Of a DNA stretch of 25,157 bases, positions 1 through 11,513 are shown in pieces. Numbering within the stretch: position 1 is the first letter of the stretch; each line of letters opens with the position of its first letter. Source of the stretch: Azolla pinnata (Eukaryota > Streptophyta > Polypodiopsida > Salviniales > Salviniaceae). Both the position numbers and the translations under genes were made by a program. Below the pieces are notes generated by a model. The model was given only the letters and a program-made list of their open reading frames with translations, was not told the origin of the DNA and searched no databases. The stretch spans positions 1 to 25,157 of the forward strand of contig JBBBWG010007491.1 in assembly GCA_037176905.1 (NCBI GenBank), in the 5' to 3' direction.

Positions 1-480
1 AGAAACCCTAAATCCCTAAGCAAAGAAACCCTAAAATCCCTAAGCAAAGAAACCCTAAATCCCTAAGCAAAGAAACCTTAAAATCCCTAAGCAAAGAAAC
101 CCTAAATCCCTAAGCAAAGAAACCCTAAAACCCTAGCAATCGAGATGCCCGGGAACCCCAACCTTCGGGATCAGTCAAGAAACCTTGAGAAGCAGAATCA
201 TGGTCATCACAAAACCTAAAACCAAGGATCAACATCTGTAAAGAAACCCTACAACGCAGAATCATGGTCATCACGAAACCCTAAAATCCTAAGCAAGACG
301 CCCTGAAACCCTAAAATCCTGAAGGGTCACTCAAGAAACCTTGAACTTAGAAGCCCTAAAACCAAAGCCTTAGGGCCGATCCAGAAACCCTAGAACCCTA
401 AATGGCCGGTCAAGCAACCTTAGCCCTAATACCAGTCAGAACCGCTCGAGAAACCCTAAAACTGCTCGAGGAAACCCCTG
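1..480. repeat. Telomere-like CCCTAAA-rich tandem repeat, ordered then degenerate
   Basis: Positions 1-117 are five clean units that alternate between 23 bp (with CTAAATCCC) and 24 bp (with CTAAAATCCC), at 1-23, 24-47, 48-70, 71-94 and 95-117. This makes a 47-bp two-unit repeat. Each unit holds a perfect or near-perfect plant telomere word, AAACCCTAAA. From about 118 to 480 the array decays into scattered AAACCCTAAA words mixed with other sequence, including a duplicated segment around CAGAATCATGGTCATCAC near 195 and 256. The array is cut by the left window edge. It could be an interstitial or subtelomeric repeat, or a satellite that resembles telomere DNA; the sequence cannot separate these. 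Confidence 0.8.
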
Positions 481-1967
481 AAACATTGAACAGTGCACAA
501 GGGTTAGTCGGGATGTCCCCAGTTTGACATTGACCAACAAGATCTGGGAGAGTCAAATTGACCTCAAGTCTGGGAAATGATTGATAGGTTTTGGGTTGTA
601 ATCAACTCGGGAACTGAACTGCTCTCTCTTCACCGTGTTTGTTCCATCCATTACTTCTTTTGGGGAATCTCTGGCGGACTATCTTTTTGGATTTGATTCC
701 TGATCTTCCATTGTCGAGGGGTTTGGAACCGATCGAACGTCAAGGAGAATGTTTGGATATATGGCACTGGAAATCTCGTACGGACTCTCCTCGAGCTACC
801 ATCTATGAATCGATAGACAAACAAGGTGCACAAGTTAAAGAAAGTTCTCGATCAACATCTTGGATGCTTCCTCCATGATCAGCGACATGATTGCACAAAT
901 ATTCTGCATTTTGCAGAATTTGCATACAATGATTTCCATACATTGTTCTACTAAGAAGCCGAGATGTGTGTGTAAGTGTATAATATGTATATATATAATA
1001 AATGACCCTTGATGCCAAATGGTGTCTCTTAAAAACATTGGAGTTAGTAACAAGTCCTATATACAATGCCTTTAACAAAATTGATCAAAGTTTACCTATA
1101 CGTCTTTAGAAAGCTCAAACAATCAACATTTAATTAAATGCAAAACAATACTTTTGAGTCTAGAGTATTGCAGCATGGCAACATTCATTCCTGAATTGTA
1201 CGATTTATTTGTTTTGCGATGCCATTCTGCTCCGGACTGTAAGCAACCATGAATTCTCGTCGAGAATATTCTAAAACAGTCCAAGGATTATTTAAAAAAC
1301 AACTCCATAATTGAAATGCTTATCAAGGACCTATAAGGAAAACTATTAACTGACTACATCAAAACTGATTTCAACACTAATCTCAAACTTATCACTTACT
1401 ATACTTCTTGTAATCTTTTTTATAAATTGTATCTCTATTTACATTGCAAACTGTCTCGATGTGTTCTATTCGCTTCTTCTAGTCCATTTGTAGTTTTTCA
1501 CATCAATTCACTGAGTCCACATGAGCTTGTAGCTACCTTTCTGGAGAATTTTACATTTCCGTTGCTTAAGCAAGCTAAATTATGATTTCATGGGTACGAA
1601 TGCAAAATAAAGTTGCTTCGGTTGTTGCAAAGATTGCAGGAATGAATGGCAAATTGTAAGGCATCAAAGTGTCGACTCAAACTAGTGTTTGGGACCCCAA
1701 GTTGGGGTTAATATCCTTTTGACGTCACAAATTGTTCCTTTTATTGAATTGCAATCAGAAGGAAGTTATTATTCTAGAGTCCAAAGTGGTTGATCTGGGC
1801 TGTTCGGATTGTAGTTATTAATGCACTATTGCTATCCTCAGTTGTCTGTTACTTCTTGTAGGTTGGGTATTGAGGAAATTCAAAGATTGATGAGTAACAG
1901 TCTAATCTGGAAGACAAAATCGTAACGAGGACAGAAGGAACAAACTCAAAAAATCACAGCTTTCTAG
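481..1967. other. Intergenic stretch, no recognised gene
   Basis: About 1.5 kb of AT-leaning unique-looking sequence. Short open frames at 639-878 (+) and 651-1078 (-) have no recognisable domain and overlap on opposite strands. A short AT-dinucleotide run lies near 985-1000. I see no RNA gene, LTR end or conserved coding block. Confidence 0.5.
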
Positions 1968-1984
1968 ATGTTAGCACATTGGGC

Positions 1985-2636
1985 ATTGGTTGTTGCCACT
2001 GCCACCATAATCACCACCATCACCACCATCACCATCACCACCATCATCACCATCACCACCATCACCATCATCACCATCACCACCATCATCACCGTCACCA
2101 CCATCACCACCATCACCACCTTCACCACCATCACCATCATCACCATCACCACCATCATCACCATCACCACAATCACCACCATCACCACCTTCACCACCAT
2201 CACCATCATCACCATCACCACCATCACCACCATCACCATCACCACCACAATCACCATCTCAGCATCATGACGATGTCATCACTGCCACCAACACCATGAT
2301 CACCATGATCACCATCATCATCAGCTCACCATCATGATGACGATGGTGGTCACCATCATCATCAGCCCACCATCATGATGACGATGGTGGTCACCATCAC
2401 CGCCATCACCATCGTGACCAGTAGCAGCATCACAACCATCATCACTGCCACCACCATCACCATCACCACCACGACAACCACCATCACCATCACCACCACG
2501 ACAACCACCATCACCATCATGACCATTGCCACCATCACCACGACCATCACCATCGAACCACGAGTACCACCACCATCACCACCATCACCATCATCACCAT
2601 CACCATCACCACCACCACCATCATCATCACACCCCT
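1985..2636. repeat. CAC/CAT trinucleotide minisatellite
   Basis: About 650 bp built of CAC and CAT triplets with occasional variants (GAT, CGT, CTT, ACG). Higher-order structure is visible: a block beginning CCTTCACCAC recurs at 2119 and 2188 (69 bp apart), a block beginning CACCATCATGATGACG recurs at 2327 and 2368 (41 bp apart), and a CACCACGACAAC block recurs near 2466 and 2493. Long open frames on both strands (poly-His, poly-Thr/Ile, poly-Val/Met) are by-products of the triplet composition. Confidence 0.95.
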
Positions 2637-2643
2637 GCATGCA

Positions 2644-3289
2644 TATGCATGATTTTTTGTTGTTTGCCACGGACACACACGCACACATACATGCACACAC
2701 ACACACACATACATAGATACATACATACGTACGTGTATGGTGCATATGCATGATTTATATTGTTTGCAGACGTACATACATACATACATCCATCCATCCA
2801 TCCATACATACATACGTGTGCGTACAATGCTTATGCATGATTCACGCGCGCACACATACATACCGGCATACATACATACACACCGGCATACATGCATGCA
2901 CACATACATACATACATATACATACATATACGCACACATACATACATAGATACATAGATACACACATACCTTCATACACACACACACACATACATACATA
3001 CATACATACATACATACATACATACATACATACATACCGGCATACATACATGCACACATACATACACACTGGCATACATGCATGCACACATACATACATA
3101 CACATACATACACATGCATGCATGCATACATGCACACATACATGCATGCATACATACATGCATGCATGCATACACACACATACATGCATGCATACATACA
3201 CGCACGCATGCATACACACACACACACATACATACATACATGCATGCACACATACATACATACATACATACATACATACATACAAGAGC
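2644..3289. repeat. CATA/CATG and CA microsatellite array
   Basis: Long runs of (CATA)n, interspersed with (CA)n and CATGCATG blocks, with a near-perfect (CATA)n core around 2985-3036 and another at about 3246-3282. Embedded repeats such as the ACCGGCATACATACA word (near 2861, 2880 and 3035) show expansion by block duplication. Opposite-strand Cys/Met/Tyr/Val-rich and His/Thr/Tyr-rich open frames across it are composition artefacts. Confidence 0.95.
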
Positions 3290-3560
3290 CCGTTCATTCG
3301 GTCTTCTTGCTCCTGCTGCTGCTCTTCTGTGCGTGCTTGATCCTTGGCCTGTATCTGCTCCCGCTTTCTGCTGCTGTTCCTGCTCCTCCTGCCGAGCCTG
3401 CTCTGCGTCCTCCTCCTCCTCCTCCTCCTGCAACTCAACAATAAGGTAGGATTCGCTACTTCTCTGCGTCGGATTCCCCCGACGGACGGCGTCTTTGGAT
3501 AGGTCTAGGTCCTGCAATGCAAACATGCATGCATCTAAGCGTGCAGACACACTCTCAAGT
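3290..3560 (-). other. Non-repetitive island between microsatellites, weak Glu/Gln-rich frame
   Basis: This 270-bp stretch is the only part of 1985-4016 that is not a simple tandem repeat throughout, although it holds a (CTC)n run at about 3409-3428 and CTGCTG-type triplets. On the minus strand a frame from 3550 reads through a mixed-composition start into a Glu run and an Ala/Glu/Gln-rich segment before entering the microsatellite. It could be a relic exon caught between expanding repeats, or triplet-biased non-coding DNA. I recognise no family and see no splice evidence. Confidence 0.25.
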
Positions 3561-3569
3561 ATAGAGACG

Positions 3570-4016
3570 TGCGCATGGACGTACGATCATGCATATAAGC
3601 ACCTGCATAGAGCACACATTCTACATTTGCTGACATCCGAACGTGCAGCATGCAAAGCGTATAAGCATGCGTACCACATACAAGCATGCGTGCAAACATC
3701 CAAACGTTCATTCAGACAAGCATTCAAACATTCGTGCGTACAAGCATACAGTCATACAGCATATAAACTCATACATGCATACAACGACGTGTAAACATGC
3801 ATACAGCATGCAAGCATGGACATGCAAACAACAACACGTAAACAGGCATACAGCATACAAGCGTGGACATGCATACAACAACATGTAAACATGCATACAG
3901 CATACAAGCATGCATACAAACACACACACACACACACACACAACATACAAACATAGATAGAAACATGCATACAGCATAAATGCCAAACATACATGCAAAC
4001 ATTCATACATGGAATA
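3570..4016. repeat. Degenerate CATA/CATG array with a 47-bp tandem repeat
   Basis: CATAC, CATGC and CAAGC words dominate. A clear 47-bp unit starting GTAAACA begins at 3791, 3838 and 3885, the last copy being partial. A (CA)n tract lies at about 3918-3943. This array ends roughly 110 bp before the kinase start codon, so any promoter or 5' UTR of that gene must lie within or very near repeat DNA. Confidence 0.85.
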
Positions 4017-4127
4017 GACATGATGCAAGAGGTGAGCTGGAATTTCGATCATGTGATGCAAATGAGGGAGGATTCATTGGAGAGTGAGCTCATACCAAGT
4101 CATTGGCTCTAGGATCAACCAAGCAGT

Positions 4128-7102
4128 ATGGAAATCAAGAAGAAGAAGAAGAAGAAGAGAGTTTATGGCGAGCTTGAGGGGCAGTACGACTCTAACAAAA
4201 GCTCGAGGATGGAAGTGAAGAGAATAAAGCTGAACAACCGGTTCTTCTTTTTCCAAGCAGAGAAGATGCTTTGCCGTATTAGAAAGAAGATTAAGGGAGT
4301 ATCACGACAAGTACGACCAAGGAGAAGACCTTCCTGTTCTGAGAAACTTGAGCAGCTGGCCAGAGCTACAATCATCAGTTCGAATGAAATGAAATCCAAG
4401 GAGAAGGAAACAGAAAACTCAAAGGAAGAAGAAGACAAAGAGGAAGTCCAAGAAAGATATGTCCAAGAAGAAGTCCAAGAAAGATATGTCCAAGAAGAAG
4501 AAGAAGAAGAAGAAGAAGAAGAAGAAGAAGAAGAAGATGATGATGATGATGATAATGATGAAGAAGTAGAAGAAATAGAAGCGGAGGAAGAAGAAGTAGA
4601 AGAGTTTGAAGATGAAGCTGAAGCTGGAAGAAGTGGAGAAGAGAGAAGAGAGAGAGGAAAAAGTTCCTTGGTTATCCCTATTGAGTGGGAAAATGCAGTA
4701 AAGTCTATCGTAAATGGGTCAGTACTTGGTGGGGTTTATTTTATTTGTGGAGGGAAGAATATGGGAAAATCAACTTTCGCCAGATATTTAGTGAACTCTT
4801 TATTTAACAGGTTTTTAGCCTTTACCCACTTCATCGTAATTTGTCATTTCACTCATCCTTGCAATGGTGCTGAAAATGACTTGATGAAAGACATTTTTGA
4901 TCTGAGAGTGCACTGCATTTTGGACTGCAATTATGAAGAGATATTACTATCTTTGAAGAGATATTTCAATTCTAGGAGATTTAGTTGAGCAAGAAGATGG
5001 AAGTGTTTGCATGAATTGATGGGACATCTAAAGCTGTTATCTCATGTTTTTTGCTTTCAGTACATATGCATATGCATGGCTAATGTATTTCCTCTTTTTC
5101 TCTCTCTCCCTCTCTCTGTTTTTATCTAGATATCAAAATGTGGGCTTTTTGGATACCGATGTGGGGCAGCCGGAACTTACTCCTCCTGGCCTTATCTCTC
5201 TTCATTTGCTGGATAAACCTATTGAAGGTATGCAAATTTGTATTTGATCCTTTTGTTGGAGGCTGTAACGATTTTAGACCTTAAAGTTGGTCCACATACT
5301 CTATTTGTTTCTACCATTTTCTTTCTTATGCTTTATTGCATCTGTCCTAGTGTGTATTGCGATAGTTTAACCTTTTTAAAAAACAAAAATTTATACAGGC
5401 CTGCCACAGCTGCAAATGAAGAAACCTGAAAGGTTGGTTTCTTTTATATTCTTATCCACCTAAAATTGTAAGATCAAGGCGTAAGTGAGTCCCTTTGCTT
5501 GCAAATAGAAAGGCAATTCTCAAAAGAATAATGCATGCATGCATGCAAGTTTACATATTTAATATGAAAGCATCAATACTTTTTATCCAGAACATGATAA
5601 GAGTAGGTTAATGTTTGTTATAGATGCCACTATTTTGGAGATATTTCAGCCAAATCGAACCCAGAAGATTATTTGAAGAGTATTTTCTCTCTTCAAGATT
5701 ACTTTCGGGAGAAATACCATTTGTATCAACCAGGAAATGAGGTCAGCTTAACAAAGGAGAATGTAACACCACTTGTGATAAATACGCATGGCTGGATTAA
5801 AGGTAAATGCTCATTTTAGATGGATGATCAGTTCATTGGATTGGTGGTCAGTGTAATGTGCGTTCTTGATTTTAACATGCAGGCATTGGATTCGATATGT
5901 TAGTTAAGATAATTGACCATGTCATGCCTACTCACATTATCCAGATTAGATCTAAATCATCAAGAAGAAACCTTCCAGAGAATCAATTTTGGGATTTGAA
6001 AGCAGTGAAAAATTCCCCAGAGCTTATTTTCGTCGATAGCATGATTGAAGAGAATGCTGAACTGTGAGTTGATTCATTACTACATTTTGGAGTTTTCTGA
6101 AGCATATGTTCCTTGTTCTCTCTATCTCTATAAATCTATAACATAAGAAATGCCTGTGAAATTCCAGAGCGGAAATCAAGTTCAATGCACGCGAATTAAG
6201 GGACCTAAGAATGATTTCTTACTTCCTAAGTGGATTAGAGGATAAGTTAACAGAAATCACCAAATTGCAATCTGTTTTTATGAAAGCAGCTACATCTCTA
6301 GCATCTACGATACCTTTTCAGGTGCCAGTTTCAGCCATCAAAGTTGTGCATCAACATCAGGAGGTAAGGCTTAGGCCTTGAATGGAAGTTTTATCTCATT
6401 TTGCTTGTCATTCTTGATCTCATGATACAAACTGCAGGTGCCTCTATGTGAGTCAATCTACAGCTTGAATGCGGCATTGGTAGGTCTTGGTGTCAACTCA
6501 GGTGGAAAATGTGGACAAGGCATCAAACCAGATTGTGTTGGACTTGGTAAATAGACATCTCCTTCCATATTTCATGTGTATGTTGCAAAGAGTTTCCTTT
6601 GTATTAGAATCTTGTCTTGCTTACAGACATGGACTTGCAAGAAGTAAGGTAAGGGTGTTAGATGTGGTAAATGAAGGTCTCCTTTCATTTTGTGAAATGG
6701 TCTTACAATCCCTGAAATTTTCAATATTCTTGATCATGAGTGATGGGGCTCATTCATGTCTTAAATATTTTGGTGCAGGCATTGTCCGGGGAATAGACAT
6801 CGAGAAGGGGGTCCTCTATGTGATTACGCCGCTAGATCTAGATGAGCTGCAACAAGTTGATGTATTCCTTCAAGGCAGAATAGAGATTCCAGTAGCTCTA
6901 TTGCAGGTGCATTCATTCGACAGACTTATTGTCTTGTATTTACTTACAACAGCCCCAATTTCATTCGAACTAAAGTTTTTGGATTTTTTTACCTCAGACC
7001 CCAGGTTATATTTCTCCATATCTTTGTCGAAACGTTATCTCTATCGAAGGCACGGGCTCTGCAGTCATGGGAAGTGGTAAAAAGAAGCGGTTGCGAACAT
7101 GA
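4128..7102 (+). CDS. NOL9: NOL9/Grc3-like polynucleotide 5'-hydroxyl kinase, nine exons, 570 aa
   Basis: Proposed exons: 4128-4810, 5130-5227, 5399-5432, 5624-5802, 5883-6063, 6168-6363, 6438-6546, 6779-6906 and 6998-7102. All introns are GT-AG and the joined length is 1713 nt, in frame to TGA. The first ATG follows an in-frame TAG at 4110. Residues 1-200 are Lys/Arg-rich then strongly acidic, as in a nucleolar protein. The kinase core follows: P-loop GGKNMGKST at 208-216, LDTDVGQPELTPPG at 235-248, a CHYFGDIS stretch near 273-280, and an NTHGWIKGIG motif near 322-334 that matches the NTxGWxKGxG block of the Clp1/Grc3 family. The C-terminal domain ends in a basic tail, KKKRLRT. In yeast and animals the family phosphorylates 5'-OH RNA ends and works with Las1 in ITS2 pre-rRNA processing in the nucleolus; the same role here is inferred. 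Clp1 is a relative, but the GFLDTDVGQPE and TPPG motifs and C-terminal layout favour NOL9/Grc3. Exon 1 can be read without splicing to 4988, but that form lacks the catalytic core. Confidence 0.9.
4443..4560 (+). repeat. Coding repeats in the kinase N-terminus (27-bp duplication, GAA and GAT runs)
   Basis: Within exon 1 a 27-bp unit occurs twice in tandem (4443-4469 and 4470-4496), duplicating the nine residues EVQERYVQE. It is followed by a (GAA)n run and then a (GAT)n run, giving a long Glu run and then six Asp. All unit lengths are multiples of three, so the frame is kept. An AAG run at about 4134-4157 encodes seven Lys near the start. Length variation between individuals is likely. Confidence 0.9.
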
Positions 7103-8940
7103 TGACGATATCTGTTATAAAATCCAACCCAAGGCTGAAATCGAGAAAAACATCATCATCTGGTTTAGAAACAGAGCCAACTCCAAATGCCTGTTTTTGC
7201 ATACAGATTAATCCAATGGTACGAGCTTGTAATGTATTTCCTTTGTCTTTCTAATGCAATGGATCAGACATTACATGCAAAGCCCTTGTTACACAAGACT
7301 AGGAATCAAGGGCTCATTCAGCATTACACGACGAGAGATGGTGACCAGGACAATGCTGTTTTGCAGCTTCTCCTCGGAACATCAAAACAGAAAAATTCCT
7401 CTTCTAGATAGGGATACGGCTGAGCTTCATCAAGGCTTAGGATTTTTAGAGTTTCTGGGTGACAAATATGTAACCCATTCCGGTACATTCTAGATTTCGG
7501 TTTTGCTCTAGTTCGCGGCCTGATGATGCATGTGTTCATTTGAAAATTGATGAGTTGGTATATGTCGATCAGTGTGCCTCTGCCTATTTCTGATCAGACA
7601 CATTGTTTCTGATGGAAAAGTGTGTAGACCGAAATGGCGCTAAACTCTTTGATTTGAGTAAAGCAAATGCTTTTGACATCAAATTATGTGGGTAATCTTC
7701 ACATTGGCATACTCTTCAAGTACGAGGGGCGTGGCCTTTGTTGTTTGCACTGTAAAAGTTGTATAGATGTCAATTTTCTTATCAATGTGGTAATGAACTA
7801 CACTAGTTAATGTGACGTGATCTCTGGTTCTTCGATATTTAGTGATAAGCAAAACTTGAACTCAAATTTGCACTTGGCCTGCAATGTGCATATGCAAATT
7901 CTATATCAACATTTTGAGTCCACTGGTATTGGGAGCTTGAACTTAACTGATTTGCTGGTACATTTGATGCACATAATCTAGAAGCTAAGATGTGGGCAAC
8001 GATAGGTTCTAATTGGAATATTGCCAAGATTGCCTCAATCTTGTCTTTGTGGTTTTCATCAACCCTTAAACTTTGGAATGAGGATTATGTGCAGATGCTC
8101 CTTAATATTACCCAAGTGACCGGAGCTCAAATCTTGGCAACAGAATCAGATACCAGTGTTGCCCGAATGGTAAAAAATTTGCCAATTCAAAAGCACTTGC
8201 GTCCTCGTATGTGTCTAATTTTGGAAGAAGCACTTTGCTTGTCTATAGCATAGCATATCAGGATGTGGTTACTCAAGTACTTTCTATTGTGGACTTGTTG
8301 CAGTTCTACTGTGTATAATCAAGAAGCATATATATATTGTGTACAAATTGACATGTTGGACCGATTCTCGCGTACTTGCAGCTTTGGGAAGTTTATTTGT
8401 TTTTCTTCTTTTGACTGAAGTGTTACCATAGCTCGTGGATGGACTTCGAGCATGCATAATAATTCGGGTCTCTCGTAACAACCCAACAGTAGATGGCTAT
8501 CACTAACTACTCCATGCAAGGGCGTACTAAGAATATGCATAATCTTAGGACCCAATTTATAAGTCTAATTTGAATTGTTTAAAGGCAGGATAACTGGGAA
8601 GGGAAAACCCATCTCTTTCCTTTAATTATGATATCTTGAGATGTTGTGAAAACTCTCTTGGTGAGACCAGGCTCTTTGTTATTAGATTCAATGCCTGTCA
8701 ACTTCAAGGTATAATATATAATCCAAAGTAATATTATGTGGTATAGGACATGGATGGTATTTCGAATTCACTCTCAATCCTTTGCTCGGGGGGTGGTTGG
8801 TGTGGTTAATTACACCCTTAATCTATTCTACTCTCTCTAATCTTCTCTATTGTTGCATCATCATTAGCAGTTCCATGGTAAATACGGCCGCATCTCTCAA
8901 GCATCTGCAGATTCCGAGAGCAGATCTCTCCTTACCGAAT
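7103..8940. other. 3' flank of the kinase gene; no recognised gene
   Basis: The first few hundred bases should hold the 3' UTR, but I see no unambiguous AATAAA signal to fix its end. Open frames in this stretch (for example 7187-7411, 7990-8253, 8284-8481) are short, overlap on both strands and match no family I know. No LTR ends, terminal repeats or RNA gene were seen. Confidence 0.5.
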
Positions 8941-8947
8941 ATGCATA

Positions 8948-9105
8948 TACACACATGCAAATGCAGATGCGCAAACACACACACACACACACATGCACAT
9001 ACGCACACACACACACATACACACACATGCATAAGCACATACACATGCACACACACATGCACATGCACATAGACACACATACACACATACACATACATAC
9101 AGGGT
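8948..9105. repeat. CA-rich microsatellite
   Basis: An interrupted (CA)n/(CACAT)n tract with ATGCACAT variants, similar in composition to the upstream array at 2644-3289 but shorter. Open frames on both strands here are composition artefacts. Confidence 0.95.
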
Positions 9106-9479
9106 ATATGTATATGTACACATTTGCTTTTCCAAAGACAAAGTATCCTTTCATTAGTTATCGAACAAAACTTTACAGATGACAATTTATAATTTGACAT
9201 TGCAATACAAAACAATCCAAACGGGCTAACCACTTAGAGGAGGAAATAACCAAGTTGGTGGTGCATAATGTTATTTTACATTTCACCTCCAATCACATAG
9301 ACAAGTCCAAGTAGTGATGAGAAATAGTCTGACCAAAATTTACTTCGGTTTGTCACATAGTTTGTCTGATAATTTGTATTGTGTAAATTGACCTAACTAA
9401 TGGAAGGATATTATTTTGGAAAAAAAAAAGATATTTTACATTTATATTTCATATATTAAAATCTTTTATTACTCCAAGT

Positions 9480-11513
9480 TTCATGAAAACTTTATCTTTT
9501 TAACATAAGTACATCTTGTTCTCCTTTAATTGCATTAAACTTGACTCTTAAAGTTCCCACAATTTTTTGCCAGATCTCTTTTATTGTCTTAGTTGCAAAA
9601 ATACAAGCCTTCATGAATGATTTGAGACACCTTGCTTTCCAAAGTATGCCATATAGTGCAATTTGAAATTTATATCGACAACTCATGTGTAGTACTATCT
9701 AGTGTATTGAATAGTTATCTGATTCAAGGGTATCCCAAGAATTCTTCTATCATGAATTACAAAAGGTTTTGTCAACCCAAACCTGGATAATCAAATGCAT
9801 GTTGTTTTAGCGTCATCCACACTATTGATCCCGATGATACATTCATATACAACTTATTAATCTTAGTATTTTTTGCCATACTAACTTTGCATGACAACAA
9901 TCCCATAAATAGTGCCGAATTGACTCCACTAATCTACATTCAAGATGTAATGTATTTAGGGATGATACTCTTGGCCATTGCTCTCGATAGATAATTAACG
10001 AATGCAACATATTAATCTTCCTTGCTATTTCTACTTCCCAAAACTAGTTCCAAAATGTATCTATTTGATGTTCACTCAACCCTTGATCAATCCAAAAACT
10101 TTTTGTGGATATTTTTGATGTCTTTATATCTTGCAAAATGCATCTTCCTAATTTTGTAGTATACTGAAAAAACCAATCTCCTTTTGTGACAACGGATCTT
10201 GCCAAACATAATCACCTGGATCCCATTGAAGTCTTACCATAGGGCATTTGTCATAAACCCTAAACCCCCTGTAAGGAATTAAATTCTTCCGAACTTGGGT
10301 CAATATACAATTTCTTGTCTAATTGCATTACCACCCTAATCCTCTTAACATTTGCCATTTGCAAAACTTCATCTTTACAACTTGCTTTCTCCAACCTACT
10401 ATCTGAAAATACATTAAAAAAGAGTAGATTTCCATCATTTAACTGAGCTTCATTTAATTGAGCTTTAACCCCCAACACATATAAAACATATCAAACCATT
10501 TCCCTTGAGTTAAAGCTTGCCCAACATTATCATTATAACAATTAATGACATTCTGGATATCCCAATACATAGTTTTTGCTACTCTATAATGAGCAAGTTT
10601 TTGGAGTTTGATATTGTTTGGCCTTTCCATTTGTTAAAGAGCCCAAAGCCACTCTTGCTCTCATTCCCAACATGTTTCCTATACTTCGAAGACGTAAACA
10701 AAGGGTTACACATTAATGGTTGTCTCTATAGTTCACCTCCTCCCACTTGTTTATATATCAATCTAATCCTCATTCATTTCCAAGCTTGAAACCATGTGTT
10801 AAAAAAAAACGATCTTCCCACTTTTTTGAGCACATTCACTTGATTCTTTTTAAAAACTGCCTTCTAATTTCCAAGGGCCATGGGCCTCCCGTTAAGGGTC
10901 TACAGACTTGTAATATATTATTAAGCAATTTGTTTCAAGGTTAATCACTTAGTAACTGTCCTCTAACCATCAACTTGTCAAGAAAAGCTTTATTTTGATC
11001 TTGCAGATCAATAATACTTAAACCTCCCTTACTTTTTGGCATTGTAATAGTTGACCAAGCTACCTTAGCTCATGAAGATATAACATCTCCTCTAGACCAA
11101 AGGAAATTCTTTACTAGCCTTTGAACCTACCCAATGACATATTTTATAAAGATCCAACATGAAGTTATATACACCATTGAAGATAACAAGATTTGATTTA
11201 CAACCACCACCCGGCCATCCAAAGAGAATTGTTTTATACTCCAATATATTAGCTTCCTTCTCATAGAGTGAAGCAATGGAGCAATCTATAATTCTAGTGC
11301 TATTTTAATACCAATTTGGCAGCCCAAATACCTAACCGAAGTTCCTTTTGGAATCATAAAACCTAGATATGGTATCCACGTTGGCAAAGGAAGTTTGTTT
11401 ACCCAAAATGCTACTATTTTATTCTAATTAATATTTGCACTTGAGCCGATACAAAAGATGTTTAAAGCCTTTTCTACCCTCATTAAATTAGACTAAGTTC
11501 CTTGTATCATATG
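9480..11513 (-). mobile_element. LINE (non-LTR retrotransposon) 3' part, decayed
   Basis: Minus-strand translation in broken frames shows the region that follows the reverse transcriptase of plant LINEs: a segment like LPLPTWIPYLGFMIPKG (about 11330-11400), DGRVVVVNQILLSSM (about 11180-11225), WSRGDVIS (about 11080-11105) and PKSKGGLSIIDLQDQNKAF (about 10985-11045). A zinc-knuckle-like zf-RVT stretch with C, C, H, W and VW landmarks (HYLWDCCHAKLVW) lies at about 9877-9938, and a last block resembling the end of such proteins sits at 9492-9686. Stops and frameshifts are numerous, so it is not functional. It joins the strip 16934-16995 and then 23531-24424; the copia element separates it from the first of these. 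The exact 3' end was not found; no clear poly(A) tail or target duplication is visible. Confidence 0.8.

Noticed and set aside
639..1078. Overlapping open frames on both strands
   Set aside because: Under 100 residues, no recognised family, mutually overlapping, no splice or promoter support.
1968..2299. Long open frames encoding His-rich, Thr/Ile-rich and Val/Met-rich proteins
   Set aside because: All arise from the CAC/CAT triplet array, are open on both strands in several frames and have no non-repetitive part.
2644..3289. Possible CRISPR-like or regulatory spaced repeats
   Set aside because: Repeat units run into one another without unique spacers; it is microsatellite DNA of a eukaryote.
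2547..3550. Long minus-strand frames of 192-244 residues rich in Cys, Met, Tyr and Val
   Set aside because: They are read-through of the (CATA)n microsatellite, whose four-base unit gives a 12-base periodic peptide free of stops. No domain is present.
4811..4988. Unspliced extension of kinase exon 1 as a 286-residue protein
   Set aside because: The extension replaces the catalytic LDTDVGQPE block with unrelated sequence, while splicing at 4811 to 5130 restores the family motif with correct GT-AG signals.
6487..7080. 197-residue open frame (+) spanning kinase exons 7-9
   Set aside because: It crosses introns and in part reads the exons out of frame; the spliced model explains the conserved blocks better.
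7990..8253. 87-residue open frame (+) downstream of the kinase
   Set aside because: No motif or family resemblance; length is expected by chance in AT-rich plant DNA.
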